Virus record (IMG/VR): IMGVR_UViG_3300045999_002924
Span: 1-26,460 of that record
DNA: 26,460 nt
From: a virus
Direction: 5' to 3' (one strand)
This document shows positions 1 through 7,535 of the stretch, piece after piece (positions within the stretch are counted from its first letter, which is position 1; every line of letters starts with the position of its first letter). The notes under the pieces were generated by a model. That model saw only the letters and a program-made list of their open reading frames with translations, had not been told where the DNA came from and did no database searches. A program made the translations under genes and the position numbers.

Positions 1-105
1 GAGGGCGTGCTCGTCGGCGGGGTCGTCTTTACTAACGATCTCCACGACAGCAAAGTTGTGCCGGACATTATGAAACAGAGTGACGTAGTGAGATTCGCGA
101 TTCAT
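1..105 (-). CDS. N-terminal part of a minus-strand gene, unknown function
   Basis: Partial gene cut by the left window edge. Thirty-five codons read without a stop from an ATG at 105 leftwards, beginning MNRESHYVTLFHNV. A GGAG ribosome site lies about 8 nt upstream of the ATG on the minus strand, and a promoter-like pair lies upstream of that. I do not recognise the family. Its direction matches the minus-strand genes at the right of the window, so it may be the first gene of the leftward arm. A plus-strand frame over the same bases (7-189) has no convincing ribosome site and is less likely. Confidence 0.6.
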   Translation of the reverse strand, partial: MNRESHYVTLFHNVRHNFAVVEIVSKDDPADEHAL

Positions 106-139
106 GATGTGTGCTCCAAAAAGTGTTACGACGATCGGA

Positions 140-168
140 ACGATAGCAGACTATTCGCGAGTGTGCAA
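140..168 (-). promoter_or_regulatory. Candidate sigma70-type promoter for the leftward arm
   Basis: On the minus strand TTGCAC (163-168) and TATCGT (140-145) are 17 bp apart, giving a leader of roughly 28 nt before the ATG at 105. Only 3 of 6 and 4 of 6 positions match consensus, so position relative to the gene is the main support. Confidence 0.3.
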
Positions 169-188
169 CTTATCTTGTTGCGCGTGTA

Positions 189-250
189 ATGGGCGCGCCC
201 ATAACGCCCATTGAACCGCTCTGCCGATGGGCGTGCCCATGACGCCCATC
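189..250. repeat. Inverted repeat cluster 1 (ATGGGC/GCCCAT)
   Basis: Positions 189-202 are a perfect 14-bp palindrome, ATGGGCGCGCCCAT, followed by a further ACGCCCATT at 204-212. At 226-250 the arms GATGGGCGT and ACGCCCATC form a perfect 9-bp inverted repeat around GCCCATG, and the inner part, ATGGGC-GT-GCCCAT, is itself symmetric. Dyads of this size suit dimeric DNA-binding proteins. Confidence 0.75.
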
Positions 251-490
251 GCTAATGGACAGGCGAGTGGCGCGGGTATGGGGCAGCGCCGCTCCGCTCC
301 GGCGCCCTGCTAATGGACTAAATGGGTAACATCTATCTATCAATCTATGAACTTCTAAATGTGATGTCATAACGTAACATGTGTATGTATAGCAGCGATT
401 TTTTCCGGCTGGATATTTAGCCCATATGACCCCGGCGCCCCATCCCCGGCGCCGGCTGCCCCTCACCCCTCACCGCGCGCCCTCAACCCT

Positions 491-570
491 GATGGGCGTG
501 ACCCATCACGCCCATGACATCAATGGGCGCGATGGGCAATCCTGCCCGCGTGCCCATCCTGCCCATGACG
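491..570. repeat. Inverted repeat cluster 2 (ATGGGC/GCCCAT)
   Basis: Arms ATGGGCGTGA (492-501) and TCACGCCCAT (506-515) form a perfect 10-bp hairpin with a CCCA loop. Further on, GATGGGCA (531-538) pairs with TGCCCATC (551-558), with extra ATGGGC or GCCCAT cores at 522-528 and 561-566. The core motif is the one seen in the cluster near 189-250. Confidence 0.75.
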
Positions 571-650
571 TACAGGCGCGCGCCTGCCTGTATGTGTATG
601 ACAGCGACCGCCCGGGGCAAGGGTATTTGACCCATCGCCGCGCGTCCAGG

Positions 651-730
651 TGCGATAGGTTCCAGCTATCTGGCGCGAGGATCCGATAGTCGATAGCGTG
701 CGCCTATCGATCCGGCCAGGCTGATAGGCG
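651..730. repeat. GATAG/CTATC repeat cluster
   Basis: GATAG cores occur at 654, 685, 692 and 723, with CTATC cores at 666 and 704. CGCCTATC (701-708) and GATAGGCG (723-730) are perfect 8-bp inverted arms. Several CTATC/CTATG cores also lie in the AT-richer stretch near 331-350. This second motif family is distinct from the GGGC family and suggests a second binding protein. Confidence 0.6.
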
Positions 731-839
731 CGATGCCCACCAGCTCGAGACCAGCGAGCCGACGGCCGCGACGCCCCCCGGGTAGGGCCGGCCGACCGAC
801 GGGTCAAAAACGGAGGTCTCGCAAAAACTTTTTTATTTT

Positions 840-869
840 TTGAAAACCCAAAACGCTCACCGATACACA
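840..869 (+). promoter_or_regulatory. Weak candidate promoter for the packaging/structural operon
   Basis: TTGAAA at 840-845 matches the -35 consensus at five of six positions. TACACA at 864-869, 18 bp downstream, is a poor -10. It ends about 30 bp before the terminase small-subunit ATG and sits next to a T-rich tract at 829-841. It is the best site I see for starting the rightward arm, but support is thin, and a phage polymerase or an activator-dependent promoter is equally possible. Confidence 0.25.
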
Positions 870-898
870 ATCGCGGCGCCACCTGCTACACTCGCGCC

Positions 899-1372
899 AT
901 GTTCCAAACTTTGCCCCTTACTGCACGCCAACTGCAAGCGACCGAGGCGCGTTTGCAGGCGATCTATGACGCTGCCAAGCTTGGCTTGCGTGGAGACAAT
1001 TTGGCACTTGCTGCGGGTCTGTTGCCGGTCGAGTATCGGCGGCTGTGTGAGATGGACCCGTTAGCGCAGTTGGCTGAGCAGAAGGGGCGTGCCGACGCCG
1101 AGAAAGAACTCAGCACGACCTTGTACGCAGCGGCTGCCGCTGGCGACGCCAAGGTCGCCTTGGACATCCTGAAGCACAAGCACGACTGGGTCGCCAAGCA
1201 GCAGGTGCAGATCGACGTCAGCCAGCAGATCAGCGTAATATCCGCGCTAGAGGCGGCCGAGCGGCGCGTCATCGACATGGAAACCGTAGATGCAGCAACC
1301 AATCTACTCAGCGACAGACGAGCAGGCGCTTATGACGCGCCTCTGGTCGCCCAAGCTCAAGAACGATCCTGA
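899..1372 (+). CDS. terS: Terminase small subunit (probable)
   Basis: A 157-residue protein that should bind phage DNA at the packaging start site and hand it to the large subunit. Residues 15-50 look like a small helix-turn-helix domain (short helices around AIYDAAKLGLRGDNLALAAG). Residues 77-97 contain the AAAAAGDAKVALDIL-KHKHDW pattern seen in many small terminase subunits, where it lies in the oligomerisation region. The position directly upstream of the large subunit supports the call. It overlaps that gene by 83 nt in another frame, so the two are probably translationally coupled. I see no strong ribosome site before the ATG. Confidence 0.75.
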   Translation: MFQTLPLTARQLQATEARLQAIYDAAKLGLRGDNLALAAGLLPVEYRRLCEMDPLAQLAEQKGRADAEKELSTTLYAAAAAGDAKVALDILKHKHDWVAKQQVQIDVSQQISVISALEAAERRVIDMETVDAATNLLSDRRAGAYDAPLVAQAQERS

Positions 1373-2819
1373 AGCGTTCGTTCTGTTCGCGTTCCCGTGG
1401 GGCCAGCCCAACACGCCGCTCGCGCATCACAAAGGCCCGCGTCAGTGGCAGCGCCGCCTGCTGAGGAAGATCGCCGACCACATCCGCAACAACAACGACG
1501 CTGCCGCCTACAAGGTGTTCCGGAGTGCGGTCGCCTCCGGTCGCGGTATCGGGAAGTCGGCCCTTGTCAGTTGGCTCGTGCTGTGGATGCTGACAACGCG
1601 CATCGGCGCCACCACCATCGTGTCGGCCAACAGCGAGGCGCAGCTCCGCTCGATCACCTGGTCGGAGATCACCAAGTGGCTGGCGCTCCTCATCAACAGC
1701 CATTGGTTCGAGATCAGCGCGACGCGGGTCAGCCCGGCCAAGTGGCTGGCTGAGATCGTGGAGCGCGACCTGAAGAAGGGTACGCGGTTCTGGTCGATCG
1801 AGGGGCGCCTCTGGTCGGAGGAGAACCCGGACGCCTACGCCGGTCTGCACAACGTGGACGGGGTGTTCCTGGTGTTCGACGAGGCGTCAGGCATTCCAGA
1901 CCCGATCTGGGACGTGGCCCAGGGCTTCTTTACAGAGAACACGCCCAACCGCTTCTGGATGGCGTTCAGCAACCCTCGGCGCAACCAAGGCTACTTCTTC
2001 GAGTGCTTCCACTCCAAGCGGGAGTTTTGGCATTCGGAGCACATCGACGCCCGTGACGTCGAGGACACGGACAAGGCGATCTACGAGCAGATCATCGCGG
2101 AGTACGGCAGCGACAGCCCGCAGGCCCGCATTGAGGTGTATGGTGAGTTTCCGAGCGCGGGCGACGACCAGTTCATCCCGCCGCAACTGGTGGACGAGGC
2201 CGCGGCCCGGCCCCGGTACAAGGACGCGGACGCGCCGATCGTGATCGGGATCGACCCGGCGCGGTCGGGCGCCGACAGCACGGTGATCGTGGTGCGCCAA
2301 GGGCGCGACCTGCTGCACATCAAGCGGTACCGGGGCGACGACACCATGACGACGGTCGGGCACGTCATCGACGCCATCGACGAGTACAGGCCGACGCTGA
2401 CGGTCATCGACGAGGGCGGGCTGGGCTACGGCATACTTGACCGGCTGACGGAACAACGGTATAAGGTGCGTGGGGTGAACTTCGGTTGGAAGTCAAAGAA
2501 CCCGATCATGTGGGGTAACAAGCGCGCCGAACTGTGGGGCGCCATGCGGGACTGGTTGAAGACTGGCAGCATCCCCAACGATCGGCAGCTGAAGTCGGAC
2601 TTCACCGGCCCCAAGACCAAACCGGACTCGGCCGGGACGATCTTCTTGGAGAGCAAGAAGGACATGAAAGCAAGAGGACTAGCCTCACCGGACGCAGCCG
2701 ACGCGCTGGCGTGTACGTTCGCGTTCCCGGTCGCGTCCCGTCAGTCGTCCTACAAGCCGGAGCGCCAAGTAGCGTACTCCGACCGAGTCAGTCAAGCCGC
2801 CGGATGGATGGGAGCCTGA
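1290..2819 (+). CDS. terL: Terminase large subunit (packaging ATPase and nuclease)
   Basis: The 509-residue motor that pumps DNA into the prohead and cuts it. The ATPase domain has a variant Walker A, SGRGIGKS, at residues 83-90, a Walker B, VFLVFDE, at 192-198 with the catalytic glutamate at 198, and a coupling-type SNPR at 227-230. The C-terminal RNase H-like nuclease has the expected acidic residues: D322 in GIDPARSGAD, D374 in TVIDEGG and D468 in ASPDAADAL. Length is normal for the family. The start at 1290 has only a weak GGAAA upstream; an in-frame ATG at 1332 would remove 14 residues without touching a motif. The small subunit overlaps its 5' end. Confidence 0.95.
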   Translation: MQQPIYSATDEQALMTRLWSPKLKNDPEAFVLFAFPWGQPNTPLAHHKGPRQWQRRLLRKIADHIRNNNDAAAYKVFRSAVASGRGIGKSALVSWLVLWMLTTRIGATTIVSANSEAQLRSITWSEITKWLALLINSHWFEISATRVSPAKWLAEIVERDLKKGTRFWSIEGRLWSEENPDAYAGLHNVDGVFLVFDEASGIPDPIWDVAQGFFTENTPNRFWMAFSNPRRNQGYFFECFHSKREFWHSEHIDARDVEDTDKAIYEQIIAEYGSDSPQARIEVYGEFPSAGDDQFIPPQLVDEAAARPRYKDADAPIVIGIDPARSGADSTVIVVRQGRDLLHIKRYRGDDTMTTVGHVIDAIDEYRPTLTVIDEGGLGYGILDRLTEQRYKVRGVNFGWKSKNPIMWGNKRAELWGAMRDWLKTGSIPNDRQLKSDFTGPKTKPDSAGTIFLESKKDMKARGLASPDAADALACTFAFPVASRQSSYKPERQVAYSDRVSQAAGWMGA

Positions 2820-2824
2820 CCGAC

Positions 2825-3082
2825 ATGGCAAAAAAGTCCGTTAGTCTGTCGGTAGGGCGCGGTGAGAAGCTGCCGACCAAGGAAGGTGCCGGGCTGACGG
2901 CTAAGGGCCGGGCTAAGTACAACCGCGAAACGGGCAGCAACCTGAAGGCACCCGCGCCAAGCCCCAAGACGGACGCAGACAAGGGCCGCAAAGCCAGCTT
3001 TTGCGCCCGTATGGGCGGGGTGGCGGCCAAGGCCAAGGACGGCGAACGCGCCAAGGCGGCGCTCAAACGATGGAAGTGCTGA
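2825..3082 (+). CDS. Small basic phage protein, DUF6321-like
   Basis: An 85-residue, lysine- and arginine-rich protein. Its sequence, with GLTAKGRAKYNRETGSNLKAP followed by RKASFCARMGG and ending AKAALKRWKC, resembles the small phage family I know as DUF6321; the family name is from memory. The start chosen is the ATG at 2825, 5 nt after the large-subunit stop; the frame is open further upstream but inside the terminase gene. No function is known. The charge suggests contact with nucleic acid or an acidic capsid partner, which is inference. Confidence 0.8.
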   Translation: MAKKSVSLSVGRGEKLPTKEGAGLTAKGRAKYNRETGSNLKAPAPSPKTDADKGRKASFCARMGGVAAKAKDGERAKAALKRWKC

Positions 3083-3083
3083 C

Positions 3084-3236
3084 ATGGCAACCAAACCTGG
3101 TCTTTACGCAGCAATTCATGCTAAACGCGAGCGCATAGCCGCCGGATCGGGCGAGAAAATGCGCAAACCCGGCACCAAAGGCGCGCCAACGGCCAAAGAC
3201 TTCAAAGAGTCGGCCAAAACAGCAAAAAAGAGGTAG
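3084..3236 (+). CDS. Very small lysine-rich protein
   Basis: Fifty residues beginning MATKPGLYAAIHAKRERIA and containing GSGEKMRKPGTKGAPT. The ATG follows the previous stop by a single base, so it is probably translated by coupling. I recognise the pattern as a recurring small phage protein found near terminase and portal genes, but no function is assigned. It is highly basic with no hydrophobic segment, so a soluble, nucleic-acid-associated role is possible. Confidence 0.75.
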   Translation: MATKPGLYAAIHAKRERIAAGSGEKMRKPGTKGAPTAKDFKESAKTAKKR

Positions 3237-3242
3237 CCAGCC

Positions 3243-3386
3243 ATGCCACTCGTCAAGTCAGCCAGCCCTGCCGCCTTTCGAAAGAACGTAAAAACTGAAA
3301 TGGCGGCTGGAAAGCCGCAAAAACAGGCGGTGGCGATAGCGTACTCGACCAAACGCGCTGCCCAAGCCAAAAAAGGCAAAAAGTGA
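3243..3386 (+). CDS. Very small lysine-rich protein
   Basis: Forty-seven residues beginning MPLVKSASPAAFRKNVKTE, then MAAGKPQKQAVAIAYSTKR and a lysine-rich end. This pattern recurs as an unassigned small phage protein. Its stop codon overlaps the GTG start of the portal gene (GTGA), and an AAGG within its last codons serves as the portal ribosome site, so the two genes are coupled. It is the third of three consecutive tiny basic proteins between terminase and portal. Confidence 0.75.
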   Translation: MPLVKSASPAAFRKNVKTEMAAGKPQKQAVAIAYSTKRAAQAKKGKK

Positions 3387-5494
3387 AAGACGTTCTCGAC
3401 ACCATGCGGACGCGCCTGCGGGTGGCGATGTCCGCATACGCAGACAGCCGACAGGACCAGTTGGACGACCTGCGGTTCATGGCCGGATCGCCTGACAACA
3501 ACTGGCAATGGCCCGCAGACGTGCTAAAAACGCGCGGGACGGCCCAAGGGCAGACGATCAACGCTCGTCCCTGCCTGACCATCAACAAGCTGCCGCAGCA
3601 CGTCAAACAGGTCACCAACGACCAGCGCCAAAACAGGCCGTCTGGCAAGGTGATCCCGGTGGACGACATGGCTGACGTCGAGATGGCTGAAGTCTTGGAC
3701 GGCATCGTGCGTCACATCGAGTACATCAGCGATGCGGACGTCGCCTACGACACGGCGTGCGAGAACCAAGTCATCCACGGCGAGGGCTACATCCGGCTGC
3801 TGACCGAGTACTGCGACGAGACGAGCTTCGACCAAGACATCAAGATCGGGCGGGTCCGGAACCCGTTTTCGGTCTACATGGACCCGATGATCCAAGATCC
3901 GTGCGGGGCAGACGCCGAGTACTGCTTCATCACGGACGAGATCACCAAGGAAGAGTACCACCGGCTCTACCCAAAAGCCGCGCCGGTGACCTCTATCATG
4001 GCGCAAGGTGTCGGCGACGCCGACATCAGCCAGTGGGTGGGCGAGATGACCATCCGCATCGCCGAGTACTTCTACTACGAGCACAAACCGGCAACGCTGA
4101 ACCTGTACCCCAACGGTCAGGTGTTCTTTCAGGACGACCCGCAGGACAAGCAGATGCGTCAGATGGGGCTGCGCCCCATCCGGCAACGCAAAGTTGACCG
4201 AAAGCAGGTCAAATGGCTTAAAACGAACGGTTTTGAGGTGTTGGAAGAGCGCAACTGGCCTGGGCAGTACATCCCGGTCGTGCGGGTGATCGGCAACGAG
4301 TTTGAGGTCGACGGCGAGGTGCAGATCTCGGGCCTTGTGCGGAACGCCAAGGACGCCCAGCGGCTCTACAACTACTGGGTCAGCCAAGAGGCTGAGATGC
4401 TGGCGCTGGCCCCCAAAGCACCGTTTATTGGCTACGGCGGGCAGTTTGAGGGCTACGAACACCAGTGGAAGACGGCCAACGTCAACAACTGGCCCTATCT
4501 GGAGGTCAATCCAGACGCTACAGACGGCCAAGGAGCGCCTCTACCGCTGCCGCAGAGGTCTACCCCTCCGATGGCGCAAACGGGCCTTATACAGGCCAAA
4601 ATGGGGGCTTCTGACGACCTCAAAGCGACCACAGGTCAGTATGACCCGAGTCTGGGCGCAAGCTCGAACGAGCGGTCGGGCCGGGCGATCTTGGCGCGGC
4701 AGCAGCAGAGCAATACCGGGACGTTCCATTACGTCGACAATCTGGCGCGTGCGGTTCGGTACATCACGCGGCAGATCATCGATCTGGTGCCCAAGATCTA
4801 CGACACCCGTCGGATCGCGCGGATCATTGGAATTGATGGCGAGGTGACCCAAGCTGAGATCGATCCGAGTCAGCAGCAAGCGGTTACTAAGCTAATCAAC
4901 GAGCAAGGGATCATCGTCAAGAAGATCTACAACCCGTCGATCGGCAAGTACGACGTCAAGGTCACGACCGGCCCGAGCTACATGACCAAGCGTCAGGAGT
5001 CGATGGAAGCGATGGGGCAGATCCTGCAAGGCAACCCGCAGTTGTGGATGGCTGCGGGCGACCTGTTCGTCAAGAACATGGACTGGCCTGGTGCGCAGGA
5101 GCTTGCAGCTCGTCTGCGCAAGATGATCGATCCTAAGTTGCTGCAAGACGAGGACGATCCTGCGATTCAGGCGGCCAACCAGCAGATCGAGGCGCTGAAC
5201 GGCCAAATCCAGCAGATGATGGGGCTGTTGCAGAACGTCAACCAGTCGATGGAAGCGCAGGATCTGGCGATCAAGTCGCAGGCCAACGACATTAAGGCGT
5301 ATGAGGCCGAGACGCGCCGAATTCAGGCGATGTCAGCGGCGATGTCGCCGGAGCAGGTGCAGGAAGTGGTCATCCAGACGCTGCGAGACGTGATGGACTT
5401 GGGCAACCTTGCGGCCATGCCGCAGAACTTCATGCCGGAGCCGCCTCCGATGCCGCAGCAACCGATGATGCCGCCTGAAGGGGTGCCGCAATGA
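3383..5494 (+). CDS. Portal protein, P22 gp1-like
   Basis: A 703-residue protein expected to form the twelve-subunit ring at one capsid vertex through which DNA enters and leaves. Length is close to that of the P22 portal (about 725). Recognisable portal stretches include PCLTINKLPQHVKQVTNDQRQNRP near residues 63-86, VIHGEGYIRL near 130-140 and RNPFSVYMDP near 158-167. A glutamine-rich helical segment at about 589-654 resembles the C-terminal barrel region of P22-type portals, and the protein ends in a proline/methionine-rich tail. The start is GTG overlapping the previous stop, with AAGG 6 nt upstream; an ATG at 3404 is the alternative. Confidence 0.93.
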   Translation: MKDVLDTMRTRLRVAMSAYADSRQDQLDDLRFMAGSPDNNWQWPADVLKTRGTAQGQTINARPCLTINKLPQHVKQVTNDQRQNRPSGKVIPVDDMADVEMAEVLDGIVRHIEYISDADVAYDTACENQVIHGEGYIRLLTEYCDETSFDQDIKIGRVRNPFSVYMDPMIQDPCGADAEYCFITDEITKEEYHRLYPKAAPVTSIMAQGVGDADISQWVGEMTIRIAEYFYYEHKPATLNLYPNGQVFFQDDPQDKQMRQMGLRPIRQRKVDRKQVKWLKTNGFEVLEERNWPGQYIPVVRVIGNEFEVDGEVQISGLVRNAKDAQRLYNYWVSQEAEMLALAPKAPFIGYGGQFEGYEHQWKTANVNNWPYLEVNPDATDGQGAPLPLPQRSTPPMAQTGLIQAKMGASDDLKATTGQYDPSLGASSNERSGRAILARQQQSNTGTFHYVDNLARAVRYITRQIIDLVPKIYDTRRIARIIGIDGEVTQAEIDPSQQQAVTKLINEQGIIVKKIYNPSIGKYDVKVTTGPSYMTKRQESMEAMGQILQGNPQLWMAAGDLFVKNMDWPGAQELAARLRKMIDPKLLQDEDDPAIQAANQQIEALNGQIQQMMGLLQNVNQSMEAQDLAIKSQANDIKAYEAETRRIQAMSAAMSPEQVQEVVIQTLRDVMDLGNLAAMPQNFMPEPPPMPQQPMMPPEGVPQ

Positions 5495-5853
5495 CGTGCG
5501 AAGTCTTTATCGGGCAGCTTTTTCTCGCGCGGGATGTCACCCATTCGGTACACCTTAATACGAGATCGTATGCCAAGCACAAGGCGCTGAACAAGTTCTA
5601 CACGGGCGTCATTGACTTGGCAGATGATTTTGCTGAAGCCTATCAGGGGAAGTATGGCCTGATCGGGCCGATCGCGTTGCAGTCGGCCAAAAAGACCAAC
5701 AACGTGGTCGAGTTCTTGGAAGATCAGGTCAAAGAGATCGAAAACACCCGGTACAAGGTCGTCGACAAGGAATGCACGCCGTTGCAAAACATCATCGATG
5801 AGATCTTGGCGCTGTACTACTCCACGCTCTACAAACTCAAATTTTTGGCGTAA
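5491..5853 (+). CDS. Small helical protein, DUF5856-like
   Basis: A 120-residue all-helical protein. The pattern FIGQLFLARDVTHSVHLNTRSYAKHKALNKFY, then DLADDFAEAYQGKYG, resembles the phage family DUF5856, whose helices recall ferritin/Dps-like four-helix proteins. The histidine and acidic residues at the expected places are compatible with that fold, but metal binding is unproven. The ATG overlaps the portal stop (ATGA), so it is co-translated. Its role is unknown. Confidence 0.8.
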   Translation: MTCEVFIGQLFLARDVTHSVHLNTRSYAKHKALNKFYTGVIDLADDFAEAYQGKYGLIGPIALQSAKKTNNVVEFLEDQVKEIENTRYKVVDKECTPLQNIIDEILALYYSTLYKLKFLA

Positions 5854-5856
5854 AGC

Positions 5857-7097
5857 ATGGCACTTGTCGTAAAAGATCGGGTCAAGGAAACCACGACTAC
5901 TACCGGCACAGGCACTTATACGCTGGCCGGTGCAGCAACGGGGTTTCAATCGTTCGCTGTTGTAGGTGACGGTAACGCTACCTACTACACGGTTACGAAC
6001 GGCACAGACTGGGAGGTTGGGGTCGGAACGTATACGTCATCCGGCACGACTCTTAGCCGAGACACGATTCTTGCGTCGAGCAACAGTGGGTCAGCAGTCA
6101 ACTGGGGTGCGGGTAGCAAGGATGTGTTCCTGACCTATCCGGCTGAACGAGCCGTGTTGGTGGACGACAATTCTGAGATTGTTCCTGCGACATCAGCGAG
6201 TCTGGTTGGCAACACCGTCACGATTCAGCTTAGATACAGCAGCACACCTGGGGCCGTTCCGACGGCATTGAGCCTTTCAACTGGTGAGTTGGTGGTTAAC
6301 ACCGCTGACGGAAAGTTGTATTTCAAAGATAGCAGCGGGACGGTCAAGGTTCTGTCGCAGGCCGATCAGATCGCTCCGCTGACGACAAAGGGCGATCTGC
6401 TTGTCAACGACGGCACGAGCAACGTGCGTCTGCCTGTCGGGACTGATGCTTACGTTCTGACCGCTGACAGCACTCAATCGTCTGGGGTGAAGTGGGCTGC
6501 TGGTGGTGGCGGCGGCGGTGCAGCAAGCGCAGACATCCAAGAGTTCACCAGCACCGGCTCATCGACATGGACTAAGCCTGCTGGGGCGAAGTTCGTCTAT
6601 GTGCTGATGTTTGGTGGTGGTGGCGGTGGTGGGTCAGGTAGGAAACGGTCTAGCGGCGGTCTTGCTACTGCGGCGAGTGGCGGTGCAGGTGGCGCTGCGG
6701 GTGGCAGGACAGAGTTGTGGATTCCCGCGTCTTTGCTTGGCTCTACTGAGACAGTTACGGCGGGTTTGCAGGAAGCAGCACTACTACGAACGGTGGTGGA
6801 ACAGGTGGTTTTGGAGGATCTTTGTTTCAAACTTCAACGGCGGCAACTGCTGGAGGTGGTTCAGGTGGAAATACAACCGGCGCACCAAACGGTATTGCTG
6901 GCCCTGGCGCATCTTCTTATTTTGTCGGTGGTTCTGGAGGTGGTGGCGGTGCAAGCGGCAGCACTACTGCTGGCAATGGTGGCACAGGCGGCTATCCCGG
7001 TGGTGGTGGTGGTGGCGGCGGTGCTGGCTACACAGTTGACTCAGGTGCTGGTGGCAATGGTGGCGACGGTTACGTCCGTGTTGTGACCTTCTTCTGA
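5857..7097 (+). CDS. Glycine-rich tail/fibre protein needing a -1 frameshift
   Basis: The N-terminal 300 residues resemble phage tail-surface proteins: TYTLAGAATGFQSF, VGDGNATYYTV, then GDLLVNDGTSNVRLPVGTD and VLTADSTQSSGVKWA. From about 6490 the protein becomes glycine-rich. After codon 304 (6766-6768) the starting frame turns into valine/leucine runs typical of GGT read out of register and ends at 7086, whereas the -1 frame continues SSTTNGGGTGGFGGS and ends GGDGYVRVVTFF at 7097, a usual ending for such proteins. The crossover sits on G GGT TTG at 6762-6768. The joined product is about 413 residues. Either programmed frameshifting or an indel explains this. Likely role: host-surface contact. 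Confidence 0.75.
6762..6768 (+). promoter_or_regulatory. Candidate -1 ribosomal slippery heptamer
   Basis: G GGT TTG fits the X XXY YYZ rule in the frame of the gene that starts at 5857: GGT can re-pair as GGG and TTG as TTT. It lies exactly where coding character changes frame. I see no obvious strong stem-loop or internal Shine-Dalgarno stimulator nearby, which lowers confidence that the shift is programmed. Confidence 0.45.
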
Positions 7098-7107
7098 CGA
7101 GGACAAG

Positions 7108-7398
7108 ATGCCAAAACAATTCCTCCTCAATCCCGATGGTAGCGTTCCTGCAAACGCCAATGTCGAACTGCTGCAAGCAGAGGGAATACCGCTGGTGTTG
7201 CCGACAGAGATGCCAAGGCAATCCGGCATGATCGCTGTCGAGCAAGAACCGCAGCAGGACGAGCATGGGGTATGGCGGCAGGTGTGGGTGCTGCAGCCTG
7301 CACCAGAACCTGAGATTGTCCCGGTCGATCCGCTGGCTGCGCTGACCGATGAGCAGAAGGCTGCGCTTGTTGCGTTGCTGCAAGGAGCGTCTGTCTGA
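7108..7398 (+). CDS. Small tail-associated protein of unknown function
   Basis: Ninety-six residues beginning MPKQFLLNPDGSVPANAN and including GVWRQVWVLQPAPEPE, ending in DPLAALTDEQKAALVALL. It follows the glycine-rich fibre gene with a GAGGA ribosome site about 5 nt before the ATG. The pattern recurs next to tail-fibre genes in related phages as I remember them. The acidic, proline-containing body with a C-terminal helix could be a small assembly factor for the neighbouring fibre, but this is inference from position only. Confidence 0.75.
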   Translation: MPKQFLLNPDGSVPANANVELLQAEGIPLVLPTEMPRQSGMIAVEQEPQQDEHGVWRQVWVLQPAPEPEIVPVDPLAALTDEQKAALVALLQGASV

Positions 7399-7535
7399 TG
7401 TTTGGATTTGCGTCCTTTTCGGAGTTGCCGTTTTGTGCGCTGCCGGATTACGGGCCTGGCCCCGTACCGCCGTTGCCCACATACGACAACTATTACATTA
7501 AACTTCGCACGTTCACAGAACGCTGGAGATTTTGA
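7398..7535 (+). CDS. Tiny protein of unknown function (45 residues)
   Basis: Forty-five residues beginning MFGFASFSELPFCALPDYGPGPVPP and ending FTERWRF. The ATG overlaps the previous stop as TGATG, and the next gene starts directly after its stop, so it sits in a tight translational chain. The MFGFASFSE(L/V)PF opening is one I recognise from small proteins beside phage structural genes. It is too short for a fold assignment and has no clear membrane segment. Confidence 0.7.
   Translation: MFGFASFSELPFCALPDYGPGPVPPLPTYDNYYIKLRTFTERWRF

Larger units (their letters stand above)
106..898. other. Divergent intergenic control region
   Basis: About 790 bp with no credible gene between the minus-strand gene ending its 5' side at 105 and the terminase operon at 899. 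It holds two families of short inverted repeats, one around ATGGGC/GCCCAT and one around GATAG/CTATC, an AT-richer island near 315-420 in otherwise GC-rich DNA, and a T/A-rich tract at 824-846. Short open frames here are full of repeat-encoded residues (arginine, histidine, proline) and lack ribosome sites. Such divergent regions in phages usually carry promoters, operators and sometimes the origin; which applies here cannot be read from sequence alone. Confidence 0.7.

Noticed and set aside
7-189. Plus-strand frame of 60 codons
   Set aside because: No ribosome site; the opposite strand has an open gene with a good GGAG site over the same bases.
170-882. Several overlapping frames on both strands in the repeat-rich region
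   Set aside because: Encoded residues follow the DNA repeats, no ribosome sites, no recognisable domains.
3524-4531. Long minus-strand frame of 335 codons under the portal gene
   Set aside because: Antisense shadow caused by GC-rich codon bias; low-complexity valine/aspartate/leucine content and no domain.
6769-7086. Unshifted C-terminus of the 5857 gene as the only product
   Set aside because: It consists of valine/leucine/alanine runs that are glycine codons read out of frame; the -1 frame has the family-like ending.
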